From: Beroe forskalii
Lineage: Eukaryota > Ctenophora > Nuda > Beroida > Beroidae
Assembly (NCBI GenBank): GCA_011033025.1
Contig: WFMF01000260.1
Location: 1 to 64,000 of the forward strand
Length of the DNA stretch: 64,000 bases
Direction: 5' to 3'
The translations under genes were made by a program, and so were the position numbers. The notes beneath the pieces are model-generated. The model saw only the letters and a list, made by a program, of their open reading frames with translations, searched no databases and had not been told where the DNA came from. Shown in pieces: positions 11,401 to 22,800 of the stretch (the first letter of the stretch is position 1; each line of letters starts with the position of its first letter).

Positions 11401-13126
11401 GTGGTCCTCTTTCCCCTGCCCACATCCCTCAGTTACCACACTCAAGAGGAGATGATGGAGGTATTTGCTAGAGTTATCAAGAAATGTCCGGACATTTCGT
11501 CTAACTACAGCATTGGGGAGAGCATCAACAAAACAAGCCTACAAGTCCTGAGAATGTCCACTGGAGAGGGGAGCAAGGGGGCAGTTAACGGACACAAGCA
11601 ACGTATAAAACTAGTGGGTGGTATTCATGGTAATGAGGTGGTGGGAAGGGAGAGTCTCATCAACCTGATCCAGTACCTGTGTGCTGCACACCAACACGAC
11701 GACCTCGTCAAGAAACTTCTGGATAACCTGGACATCCACTTCCTACCCCAGATGAACCCTGACGGGTTTGCTGTAGCAGAGCATGGAGAGTGGATCCTGG
11801 GCAGGGCTAATGCCGATAATATCGACCTCAACAGGAACTTCCCGGACAGAGTAGCCCCCCGGTCTGCTAAGCTGCAACCCGAGACCTTCGCCGTGATGAA
11901 GTGGACCACGGACAAGTCCTTCACTTCCAGCATATCCCTGCACGGGGGGTCCCTGGTGGCTTGCTACCCCTTTGATAACTCCGACACGGGCGTGAATAAG
12001 TACTCCGGGAGTTTGGACGATGAGACGTTTGTTTTCCTGGCCTCTTCCTACGCCAAGACACATCCCTCCATGTACAAAGGGGAGAACAACTGTGACGATG
12101 GGGACAGGTATTTATATGTGATAATTATTATTTTGTTTACAGCGTGCTTTTACTCTCCTTAGATAGTGGCATAATTATAACATGGGTTGGGTGTGCTTAA
12201 TTATAATGCTGCCATTAATTGCATACCTGCCTTGTGACATAAATCATGATAATCGAGTAATTTCGTTTGCTCGAACTTATGGTATAAATTATTCATTTTA
12301 GTGACAGATTTTAGTGGCTCCCCGTTCCACCTATCATTAATGTTAAGAACTATTCGAGGCAACCATAATATTCCAAATATCTGTTTAAACGAGATGAAGA
12401 GATGAAAAGCATTCTAAAATCATGTGATAATGTGGATGATAAATAACGCATGCACTTCCCCAGGTTTGAAGGAGGTATCAGTAACGGAGCAGCATGGTAC
12501 TCCCTGAACGGGGGCATGCAGGACTGGAACTACCTGCAAGCTGGTACCCTGGAGATCACCATAGAGATGGGTTGTGACAAGTACCCCCTCCCTCCCCTCC
12601 TACTCCAGGACTACAGGGACCACTACCCCTCTCTCATAGACTTCATCAAGAACAGCAGGCAGGGATTCTGGGGCAGGTCACTGACTCCGCGGGCTCCCCC
12701 ATAGAGGGTACTCTCATCATAGCCCCGCAGATCGGGATCAACATCACCGTGCGGGAAGACGGCTTCTTCTGGCGGATAGCTGCCCCGGGAGAGTACGAGT
12801 TCACGGTGGTAGCCCCTGGCTACCAGTCACATGTACATCACGTGACCGTGGAGAAGGTTGATTGGTTGGAGTTGCCGGAGTCTATTAACATCCAGCTACT
12901 GGTGGGAGTGGAGCGTGAAGCAGCAGCTGCACTGGCAGATACCAGAGATCTAGTGGTGAAGAGGGTAGTCTCCTTCACTGTGTTCATAGTGCTGGTGTTA
13001 GTGATGGTGGGGTTAGCTGTCCTCTGGAGGGTTACCAGGACTAGGAACGCGAATATCAAGGCAGCGCACAAGTCAGAATTCCAGGGACTCATTGACAATG
13101 CTTCAGATAGCGAGAATGAGTTTTAA
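4518..13126 (+). CDS. CPD: Carboxypeptidase D-like transmembrane metallocarboxypeptidase (multi-exon)
   Basis: M14 N/E-family zinc carboxypeptidase of the secretory pathway; the family trims C-terminal Lys/Arg from processed peptides. Exons read by eye: 4518-5490, 6730-6904, 8124-8221, 8552-8938, 9154-9317, 9498-9674, 10678-10995, 11146-12107 and 12464-13126. Two catalytic domains keep the whole motif set: HGNE, NPDGF, DLNRNFP, LHGGSLVA and the catalytic Glu in EITIE(V/M)GC. Each is followed by a transthyretin-like domain (GDYWRLLAPGQYQV; GFFWRIAAPGEYEF). The C-terminus has one transmembrane helix (about VVSFTVFIVLVLVMVG) and a roughly 30-residue cytoplasmic tail ending DSENEF, an acidic-cluster sorting type like vertebrate CPD. 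The most upstream domain is decayed (separate entry). No signal-peptide exon was found, so the 5' end is unresolved. The last exon needs a one-base shift near 12675, between GFWG and VTDSAG. Confidence 0.9.
5930..6000 (-). repeat. Terminal fragment of a dispersed MITE-like family
   Basis: Contains acagagacatgagttg...tttgtagattaaaata. The reverse complement matches segments at about 27570-27640 and 28450-28515 (ctacaaaacacagtac and gatcaactcatgtctctg). The three copies share about 60 bp, and none has coding sequence. Confidence 0.6.
6185..6485 (+). repeat. Dispersed repeat of about 300 bp (MITE-like), copy 1
   Basis: Starts with the self-complementary block ctacaaactacagtacagaa, then gtgctgtagtttgg, and continues through aaccctgagata (reverse complement), tgcaaggtcatttcatatg and ggttagtgctctagggct to gggcaagggtgtataa. 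The same segment recurs in inverted orientation at about 37590-37875, and its first 90 bases recur near 20280-20380. Short, non-coding and with a palindromic end, as expected of a MITE. It lies in a CPD intron. Confidence 0.7.
6905..7205 (+). repeat. Tandem copies of a CPD exon end within the intron
   Basis: The exon ends with cagtacccggacattactcg then gctttatag, and the donor follows. Just downstream, the intron contains cagtacccggacatcactcg gctatacagg, then further copies of catcactcggctatacagga acaaccca and of a linked stretch (ttgtacaagtacagaagtac acgattatac). At least three partial copies are present, with the donor GT altered to ga. They look like tandem duplications of the exon edge that became intronic. 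The open frames here are by-products. Confidence 0.75.
9963..10010. other. Perfect 17-bp inverted repeat (hairpin)
   Basis: tgcagtaatagctgtct at 9963-9979 is exactly complementary to agacagctattactgca at 9994-10010, around a 14-base loop. It lies in a roughly 1-kb intron of the CPD-like gene. The stem length would suit the core of a small MITE or a pre-miRNA-like hairpin. Nothing else supports either role. Confidence 0.7.
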
Positions 13127-15990
13127 TAGTTTATATGCTTTGAATGATATTGAATAATGTTTGTGTGTGACGTGTTATTTATCTAGCGAGTCAACAATGT
13201 ATGTAAATTGTCAGATTATTAGCTTGCTCTCCTGCGTATTTAATGACATGATGTTGTCAGATCGAGCAGAATTATCAGACTATTATTAACTTATTAATTA
13301 CAAATGCAACTCACTTTCTCCACTATTATATCTGTCCATTCCAAAGCAACGTATACTCTCAGCTAGCTATGATATTATTATCAAATACAGCGACTCATTT
13401 TGATGATTTATAATAGACGGGATGTAACAGGTCATTGTTTGTAATATACTGTGTGAGATTGTGCTGGTCACAAACACATTTAATTGATTGTATTCAGCCA
13501 ATATACATGTTGTTTGGGACAGTTGTACTCAACAAATATATTATCTACTTAAATATTATGCAATCTTCAATCTACAATTGGCAATCTACAATCTATGAAG
13601 GGCGTTCAGGAGCTCCTTCGCGGACTTTAAAAGTTTAAATGGAGCATTTAACATCTCATACAATTCTTTAAGCCAAGGACAGTCACTGGTAAGAAACGTG
13701 AAGTCCACGTATTGCACAATAGTTGCCTGAGTGACGTCATACTTCCATAGTTCACATATTTATGATATTAGAGCCAGTGTTTCACAGCTCAGTGTTTGAC
13801 ACAGCAGCAGCAGCTGTTGTGCAAATTAGCAGGTTCCTCCCATCAACCTATAACTTAATTAATACTGTAAACTCCTCTCAACTATACATTAGTATGGGTG
13901 TACACTGTACATTGGATAACCTGATAACCTGATAGCGTAAGATATCATCCAATCTCTGTCATTGGCTACGATGATCACAGCTGTCAGTTGTTGTTGTTGT
14001 TCATCTTGAAATATAAACTGTATGCTATACGGGAGCCTATTTATCCTGTGTAACCTCATGAAACTTATGTACTGTTCATAATATCATGTATAATTCAAGT
14101 ATATTGATATTACGAATGATCATAATATATCATCCACACTGATTGTTTTGTGCAGGCCCTACTCCCTAGATGGTGTAATAAGGGAGTGATAATGTGCACC
14201 TCAAGCTCTCATCTACACCGATCACAGGCTATTGATATTGTGAAGAGTTATAAGAGATAGGTACACTGTGCTGTAGTATTATGTTTTAAAAGGGCATCAA
14301 GAATCTAATCAATCTTTCGCAGCTTTGAAGAATGACAATGCAATTTGACTTATCTATCTGTTGTTTATATTGCGTAGTAATTTGCTACCACTTCTATTAG
14401 ATCTAGATAGCTAGAGCTAGAGCATTACTACTACAAAAACACTACTGAAATGGTTGATCATAATATTGCAGCCCTTCTGTATAACTGTGGTGTGTAGATA
14501 AAATATTAGCACCTTTAGAAAACAAAGTGTCTTGTGAGGTGAAATACCCTTGCAATGACGTCATTCGAATTCGGTGAGTGTGATCTGTTAGCCCTTCTGT
14601 GTTGTACATTGTCCAACTTATAATCTCATAACAAAAGAACACGAGACATGTATTTAAATGTGAATTGCTGAAACTTTACACTTTTACAGATAAATTGTTA
14701 ATGATGAAGTAGCATCTTGATTGTTTTATGTGTTGATAAATGAGTTAGTTAGTACAGAAATTTATTTGAAATATTTAGATTTATTTTCAGAATTTCAGTT
14801 AATAAGTGAGTAATTAATAATTAATAATTACCAGTTTTTGAACATTGTTTATGGTTTGATGTATAAGTTATACATAAATTCATTCACATATCAGTATAAG
14901 TAAAATTTGAAAGCACGGTCCTTAAATCATGTACTTAGCATCTATACATCTACTGTATCATTTTGAGGAAAATGACATTTTATTTGAATTCAGATAAGAT
15001 TTTACTTTAAGATTTATCTTCAGGATGTCTCATTGATAAAATATTGGTTGTGTTATTTCACTTTGGCCCTTGAATTGAGAAATTTTGCATGTGATATTCG
15101 TAGCATTTTCATGAGCTATTTGTATGAGTTCATATGAATCCTTGTATTCTTCCTGGAATGCTTATAAACTTATGCGAAATTCATGATTTTTCTTTCATTG
15201 AGTTTGGAAACCTAATTATGAACTTACGTCAAGTTTGCCAACAGTACGCTCTCACGGAATCATTGAATTTAATCGTGTCCTGATGATAACCCTCCTTTTC
15301 ATCCTTGGTACGAATGACGTATATGAATGATGACTTTTTTGGTACTGGCAACGTAAGACTTTTCCGGGAGTCGTGATAATTGGATGGCGCAGAAACGTTT
15401 TCATGGTTACACGCGAGAACTAATTGCGCGCATCAGCGAATTTAATGACAGCCAGGCCACACCCTGTCTTATTTGGGCGCGTACGCAGATTTTAGTTTGT
15501 CCATGTTTTGATAGGTAAAAGATCGGAAAAAGATCTGAAAGAGTACGGAAATAGTGCGCGGAAAGATCGGTGAAAGTCTGCAGTGGAAAGATCGGAAAAA
15601 GATCGCAGCGAGATCGGTAAAAGATCTATTGCGATTAGCAAGATTAAATTCCTGAAAATCCATGAAAATTTCGAGAAAATTATTTTTGGCAAAAGTATCT
15701 TAAATTGTTGTATTTAAAGTCCTATGGTAACTAGAAGTCGACTAAGGTGGTTTTTGAGTGTCTTGGTTATTTTTATCTGCCAGAAAAGACGGAGAATGGT
15801 GAATATTGAAAACACCTAAATTTGATTTTAGTCGTCTTAAAATCGATTTATAGACACATTGAAGCAATTTCGCATGGCTTTTAGTTCGAAAATGTTATTT
15901 TCTGTCCAAAAAACAAGGCCTTAATGTAAAGGATCGACTTTCATGACACAAATTTGCTAGCCGTTTTGAATAATTGTTAATAGTGTCTAT
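13127..15990. other. Intergenic spacer without recognised genes
   Basis: Follows the CPD stop codon. AT-rich sequence with scattered stops in all frames. I see no conserved protein signature, RNA gene or clear transposon ends. The stretch at about 15515-15630 carries several spaced copies of agatcggaaaaagatc-like words (gatcggaaaaagatct, gatcggtgaaag, gatcggaaaaagatcg, gatcggtaaaagatct), a short decayed tandem repeat. Short open frames (13435, 14442, 15469) are unsupported. Confidence 0.6.
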
Positions 15991-16019
15991 AATTTGTTTC
16001 TGTACGTTTACTACTCAAT

Positions 16020-17160
16020 GCTCAAATCTCCAGCCTCACACCCCACCTTCTCACCCCTACCTCCTCACTTCTTCCCCTCTCTCCTCACTACTTCCACTCA
16101 CTCCTCACGTGCTTCCCGGTCCCCCTCACTCCTCACTATTTCCCCTCACGACTCACTACTTCCCCTCACGCCTCCTACTTCCCCCTCAAATTCATGGACA
16201 AACTTTCAGAAACCACATCCCCTCACACCTCACTACCTCCCCTCATTCCTCACTACCTCCTCACGCCTCAGTCCTTCCCCCCCTTTCCATCCCCTCACTC
16301 CCCACTACCTCCCTCATTCGCCTAAAAACTCATTCTCCCCCAATTCCACACTACCTCCCTTATTCCTCACTACCTCCCTCACGCCTCAGTACTTCCCCTC
16401 CGCCTCAACAAACAATTTATTTCCTCACTACATCCCTCACTTTTTCCCCAGCATTCCTCACTATTTAGAAATGCTTCCTCCTACCTCCCTCATTCCTCAC
16501 TACATCCCTCCTCTCACTACCTTTCACTACTTCCCTCCTCCTCCGCAAATTTTCGCAAATTCCTCAACCTCCCCTCATTCCTCAGCGAAACTCCTCACAA
16601 CTTCCCTCATTCCTCACTACATTTCCTCCTCCTCCGTCGTTTCCTCACTAGTCACTATTATTCATTCCTCACTACCGCTCCGTCCCCACTTCCTCCCTCA
16701 TTCCACACATACCAAGACATTCCAAATTCCTCGGACTACTTCCCCAGATTCTTAAGACTTCCCTCGCCTCACTACTTCCCTCATTCCTCATACTTCCCCT
16801 CATTCCTCCTACATAATTACTGAAAATCTTCGAAACACCATCTTATCATTCTTCCTCGGCTGACAACCATCTTCCTCAGGGATCCCTTTCCTCGGCTGAA
16901 TGACACCACTTGTTCTCCGACTGACACCACTTTTTCTGTGACTGATTGAAGCGGCTGTCACCACCTTCTATTTTTCAATCCTTTAGCAGCACACTCTTCT
17001 CTACAGGCATTAAGACATCGCCTTCCTCGGCGCAACTTTCTTCCTCGGCGGTCGCCTTTCTTCCTCGGCTGACTTCTTCCTCAGCTGATTATTTTTCTTT
17101 ATCAGACACCACTCTTCTTCAAGTGTTTCTATTTTCATTTCATAAAGTTCTCTGACAGAC
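16020..17160. repeat. Pyrimidine-rich low-complexity tandem tract
   Basis: More than 700 bp of almost pure C/T-rich sequence made of degenerate units such as cctcactacttcccctca and cctcattcctcactacctcc, followed at 16840-17150 by variants of ttcctcggctgacaccac. Purines are very rare on the plus strand. Two overlapping frames stay open (from 15974 and 15994) only because the repeat lacks stop codons; the predicted Ser/Pro/Thr/Leu peptides have no domain. I treat it as a microsatellite-derived polypyrimidine tract, not a gene. Confidence 0.85.
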
Positions 17161-17480
17161 ATCACTTGGTAGACTCCGATATTTGGGCTGGGAACGTTCA
17201 TAACCTTGCAAGTAATCAGAGTGTCCACGAATTAGCTTTTGAGTCAACTTCCATTTCCACTGAATGAATTGTGAATCATATACAGTTTGCATTTTGATGC
17301 AATGGATCAAAAAGAGCACGCCTTTAAATTTGGCTTAGAAAAGTATGGCTGCGATCACCATAGCTTGCACGAAATAAATCTGTCCGCTTCTCTCTCAACC
17401 TTCAAATGAAGCCGGAATCAGTACAGCCACTCAAAGGGAGATGCAGCTATCACAGAGACTGTCACGTGACATTTTCAAAC
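17160..17480. repeat. Duplicated 320-bp block, copy A
   Basis: Begins cttggtagactccgatattt and includes gaacgttcataaccttgcaa, tatggctgcgatcaccatag and agggagatgcagctatcaca, ending with gtcacgtgac. It matches 18690-19000 in the same orientation and order with a modest number of substitutions and small indels. Non-coding; either a direct duplication or two copies of a dispersed element. Confidence 0.85.
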
Positions 17481-18689
17481 ATTCTCCGGCTGTCTCGACT
17501 ACGGCTCACGACACCACGGGATAATTATTCAACAGTTCTAAAAAGTCATTAAAAGACAGGAAGTAGGAATCGTGTCAGTATTCATTATTCATCAACTTTA
17601 TATTTTTTTGAAATAACAAACGCACGCAACGTCGCACTTTAAGACAAATTATAAAAACGCACAAAGAAATGAATGACACCGTGCGGCGCGTCGGCAGATC
17701 GTTCTAAACTCTGAGTCAACTAAACTGTTTTGCGCCATTATGTCTTGCTTTGACGTTTCAGGATGGATGCAGTGCGCATAAATCCTAAATCTAAATCTCG
17801 CGATCTTTTTGCGATCTTATTTGAAAAAACTAAAATCCGGCAATGCGATAGGGTAGCCCGTGAATGAGTAATGCAGCGATCAAATGCCTCAACGCAAAAT
17901 TTAACTTCCCTTCCCAGGAGCAATTTTAAAAATTTGATGGTTTTCCCAATGGAGTGACACTTTGAGCAGAACTCCAACATGGCGATTTATTTCTGTCATG
18001 CAGACTAGGCCAACCACGATTTCTTGCATGGACTAATTTATGAAGTGGTGATAACCGGTCACGGCATCGAAGCAATTTTAAAGCAACAACATTGTCAGTC
18101 GATCGAATGGAATGAGTCGATCGATCAACTCTCCATTGATCGACTGATGTGTTTTAAATATAAATCTTTGGAAAAACTTAATATTATCATTTAAACACGA
18201 TTCAAGTCATTAGGGACCAGTTAAACAAATCGCTTTTTCAATTTAAATTCCCATGTTGCCGAAAGTGGGCAGGTCGCCACACAAATTCGAATCTCATCGA
18301 CAAACAATTTATCTGTGCGCGCGGCGCGGGGCGCGCAATTTCAAATGCTAACAATTTACGTGCTTTCATAGCGATCTAACGCAAATTTTTGCAAAGCACA
18401 AAGTTGTTAGCGAAATTATGACCAATTAACGTCGTTAATCACCATATTATTAGCACCGCTCCGTACCCTTGCATGATAGGTAACAAGACAGTAAAATTCG
18501 GAATTGACCAGATATTTAAATTAACATTGGTATAGCGGTCTACCCGACAGATGATTGAAGGGGCGGTTAAAGGGGACGCTATGGCGACCAAGCCATCTTC
18601 AGGGCGGTAAAGTTCAAGATAAATTACCTTGTGATTATTTTTCTGTATCGAACCAACAACGCCCTTGAAGTGTATCCTTTCATAAAAGT

Positions 18690-19000
18690 AGATAATTGGT
18701 AGACTCCGATATTTGGAGCTGGGAACGTTCATAACCTTGCAAGTAATCAGAGTTAATCCACAATTAGCTTTTAGGTCAACTTCCATTCCACTGAATGAAT
18801 TGTGAATCATATACAGTTTTGCATTTTGATCTGTGGATCAAAAAAGAGCACTAGAATTTGGCCGAAGAAGTATGGCTGCGATCACCATAGCTTGCACAGA
18901 AATAAATCTGTCACTTCTCTCAACCTTCAAGTGAAGCCGGAATCGGTACAGCCCACTCAAAGGGAGATGCAGCTATCACAGGACTGTCACGTGACATCAA
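18690..19000. repeat. Duplicated 320-bp block, copy B
   Basis: Second copy of the block at 17160-17480, about 1.53 kb downstream in direct orientation, ending with the same gtcacgtgac. The sequence between the copies (17480-18690) is not obviously repeated. It includes a short inverted repeat around 18097-18145 (cagtcgatc ... gatcgactg) and has no recognisable gene. Confidence 0.85.
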
Positions 19001-19532
19001 ACATCACGTGACCAGAGTCACGGGATAATTATTTCAAAGTCACGTGCTAATCCTGTGAAAAGCCAGTGCTCACAAAGATGCGAGCTGTGACAGTGTCGAG
19101 TAGACGTTACTTGGTAACTAAACTGGTCCTTTGAAAATGTTACATAAATCCTAAATCTAAATCATATTTTTAAATCAAATATATGATGTACTTATGCGAG
19201 ATATAGCATTTTATTGAAAAAACAAATACATGATTTTTTATTGTAAAAACAAATATGTATCTACGATTTTGTTAAATCAGTTCATTTTAAAGAAAAAAAA
19301 ATAGTCTAAAATACTTGTATAACAGATTTTTGGAAGTAAAATGGATAAATTTGAATAATATTCTTTCGATTTAAATTCCGGTGCTGTATATTCCACACAA
19401 AAAATCTAGTTTCCTAGGAAGTTGATCCATTGTTTCGTATCACTGCGGTCGGGTATGTTTCTTTTTCCTGTGAAAGGTAAAAAGTGCTGTTGATCTTTGA
19501 AAAATATTCGTTTCATCACTACACTAAAAAAA

Positions 19533-19831
19533 TCAACTATATCGAAGAGCAAGGAAAATTAAAAACGCTTCATCATTAGAGCCATATGCATGCTGCTTTC
19601 CATATGGGTCGTTGTCCTTGAATCCCCCAGGGACCCCCATGCCAGTGGGGCCCCCTGCGCCCTTGTTGAAGGCGTATCTGGGCTGGTTGTCGTGTAGGAA
19701 GTGCTGTTGCGGGGGCAGTTGGTGGGGGGCGGGCTGCGGGTTGTTATCTCGGCCGTGGGGCGGGGCGTGGTGGTAGAACCCGCCGTTAACCGGGGCGCCG
19801 CCCTCCGACTGCTTGTACGGCGTGTAGTTGC
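19533..19831 (-). CDS. FAM120-like gene, terminal exon
   Basis: Opens after a cag acceptor (genomic 19832-19834) with GNYTPYKQSEGGAPVNGG and ends FLIFLALRYS and a stop. Rich in Gly, His, Pro, Gln and Asn (HHAPPHGRDNNPQPAP), like the disordered RNA-binding tail of the family. The frame continues from the previous exon (19996-20120), whose donor gtaatt is intact. The plus-strand open frame over the same bases is a shadow. Confidence 0.75.
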
Positions 19832-22800
19832 CTGGGGAGGAGTATGTTTGACATGCCTGATTGTTAAATCTGGGCAACATATTATACTTGTTCATTCGAA
19901 TGTATAATTGGGGTGTATTGAAGGCATAGGATGTGCTTGTACTGTCGATGAACCTTTAAAATCTCTGAAAATGCTCCCACAAAAGCTAGAATTACCGTTC
20001 ATGTTGTTTGAGTTGTTGTGGTAGTTCTCCTCTTTCCTGTGAGGGTAGTTGCCTCCCCCTCCTCCTCCTCCTCCTCCTTGGGTAAAGTTGTTACATCCGC
20101 CGTCCTGGTAGCTGTCATTCCTGGAATTGTACGTGATATAGACAACGATCTGATGTACAATATATTCGGGTGGTAATAGTTAAGCGTCGAAATAATACTC
20201 AACAATATAACGTCAAAAGCGACATGGTATTTCGTTTACAATCTATTACAATCTATTTAACCGAAGCATTCATTTATAGAATCACGTACATAGTTTGTAC
20301 ATATCTCAGTTTGTAACCCTGAGATATGGACTGATCGGACTACAGCACTTCTGTACTGTAGTTCGTAGATTAAAATAGTGTATCACTCACTGCTCGTAAG
20401 ACGAGGGGTATCTCCGGTTGTTGAAGACCTTGTGGGGCGGGGGTTGGAAGTGCTGGTTCCGGGGTGGTGTGATACCACCCTGGTTGTAGTTGCCAGGCGG
20501 CGGGGGTGGTGCAGCGTGGTGGTGGTGGTGGTGCTGATGGTGGTACCCACCTGCAGGCAGAACAGTGTTCAACTCATGAGTTTAATGGTTTAACGTTTAA
20601 CTGATACGCGGAGGAAGTAAATGATTTGGAGTCGAGTATTACTCCAATTAATTTTTTTTATTTATGGACCTTAAATGGAATATGAGGAGGTTTTTATTTA
20701 AGGGGGGGGGGGGGGTTCACTCACCTGGTCCACCAGGAGGGGGGTGGTTGCAGGGTTGCACAGGAGCGAGGGGGGGGGGGGGAGGCTGGTTGTAAGGTTG
20801 CACAGGAGGAGGGGGTTTAAGGGGGTTCACTCACCGGGTCCACCAGGAGGGGGATGGTTGTAAGGTTGAACAGGAGCAGGGGGGAGGGGTTGGGAGGAGG
20901 GGGGGTGATTGTAAGGTTGCACAGGAGGAGGAGGGGGTTTACTCACCGGTTCCACCAGGAGGGGGTGGTTGTAGAGTTGCACAGGAGCAGGGGGAGGGGG
21001 AGGAGGGGGTTGGGTGAAGGAGGGGGTGATTGCAAAGGAGGGGAGGGTTCACTCACCTGGTCCACCAGGAGGGGGATGGTTGTAAGGTTGAACAGGAGCA
21101 GGGGGGGGGGGAGGAGGCTGGTTGTCAGGCATGGATCCAGCCCAGAATTTTTGGGGGCGTGCAAATTTGAGCTCATTCGGCGCCGCTTCGCGGCGCCTCA
21201 TTCGCGTTTTCAAGGTATTAGCACTAGCAGAGGCTTCGGGCGGCAGCCCCTGAAGCCAGAGGTCTGGAATGTAAAGAAATGTCATCTCAATAGGGTTTTG
21301 CATTGTTTTCATCTCAACAGCATCATCGTTGTAGTCGAACTCAATTTCACTTATCATATTCACAATCAAAAGAAAGAAAGAACAGCAGGGGCCTGGGGGC
21401 GGCAACCCCCAGAAGCCAGAGGTCTGGAATGTAAAGAAATGTCATCTCAATAGGGTTTTTGCATTGTTTTCATCTCAACAGCTTCATCGTTGTAGTCGAA
21501 CTCAATTTCACTTATTGTATTCACAATCAAAAGAAAGAAAGAACAGCAGGTCAGCAGGGGTCTGGGGGCGGCAGCCCCCAGAAGCCAGAGGTGTGGAATG
21601 TAAAGAAATGTTCTCAATAGGATTTTTGCATTGTTTTCATCTCAACAGCTTCATCGTTGTAGTCGTACTCAATTTTACTAAATATATTCACAATCAAAAG
21701 AAGGAAAGAACAGCAGGGGTCTGGGGGCGGCAGCCCCCAGAAGCCAGAGGTCTGGATTTTAAAGAAATGTCAAATCAATAAAGTTTTTGCATTGTTTTCA
21801 TCTCAACAGCTTCATCGTTGTAGTCGCACTCAATTTCACTTATAATTATATTCACAATCAAAAGAAAGAAAGAACAGCAGGGGTCTGGGGGCGGCAGCCC
21901 CCAGAAGCCAGAGGTCTGGAATTGAAAGAAATTTCATCTTAATAGTGTTTTTGCATTGTTTTCATCTCAACAGCTTCATCGTTGTAGTCGTACTCAATTT
22001 CGCTAAATTTTCACAATCAAAAGAAAGAAAAAACAGCGGGGGTCTGGGGGCGGCAGTTCCCAGAAGCCAGAGGTCTTGAATTTAAAGAAATGTCACCTCA
22101 ATAGAGTTTTTGCATTGTTTTCATGTCAATTTTCAACAGCTCCGTCGATTTTGTCGTACATTATTTCACTAAATATATTACCAATCACCAGGAATAAAGA
22201 ACAGCAGGGGTCTGGGGTGGCAGCCTCCAGAAGCCATATGTCTGGAAAAGAGACATGTCTGTTGTCACCTCAATAGCTCAATAGGGTTTTGCAATGTTTT
22301 CATTTCAACAGCACGATCGATAATGTCGCACTCAATTTCAATAAATTTAATATTGTAAAACAAATGAACAGCAGGGGTCTGAGCCCTCAGACTCTGAGGG
22401 CGGCAGCCCCAGAAAGCCAGAGTTTGGGAAGAAACAGTTTTGGAAGAAACAAGTGAAGAAGTGACCTCAATAGCGTATTCCCATTCAATTGATACTTTTA
22501 TGTCTCCAAACCAATAATTCAGATCATGTAAAGCTTGTCCGTGGAGACAATTACTGCAGCATCTGATTTTCTCAGTGGTATCCATCATTGAAGCATCCTT
22601 CAGGCCCACACTGAATGGAAGGCCATCGATTTCTGACGAATGCTATTCTAGATACTTGACGTGACAAATAATAAGACTATACATGGATCGGAATTTATAA
22701 CGTCTCATATGTTTAAAAAACTAATAATTTTCATAAATTCTTTAGTCCTTTTTCGGACTGTATTTTAAATTCTAATGATGCTTTAGTTTGAAATCTTTGA

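Noticed and set aside
15974-16755. Two overlapping open frames of 164 and 253 codons rich in Ser, Pro, Thr and Leu
   Set aside because: They follow from a stop-free pyrimidine tandem repeat; no domain, splice signal or codon structure supports a protein.
20854-21781. Plus-strand Gly/Arg-rich frames of 199 and 105 codons
   Set aside because: Antisense shadows of the FAM120 proline-rich exons and of the tandem units inside the hAT-like element.
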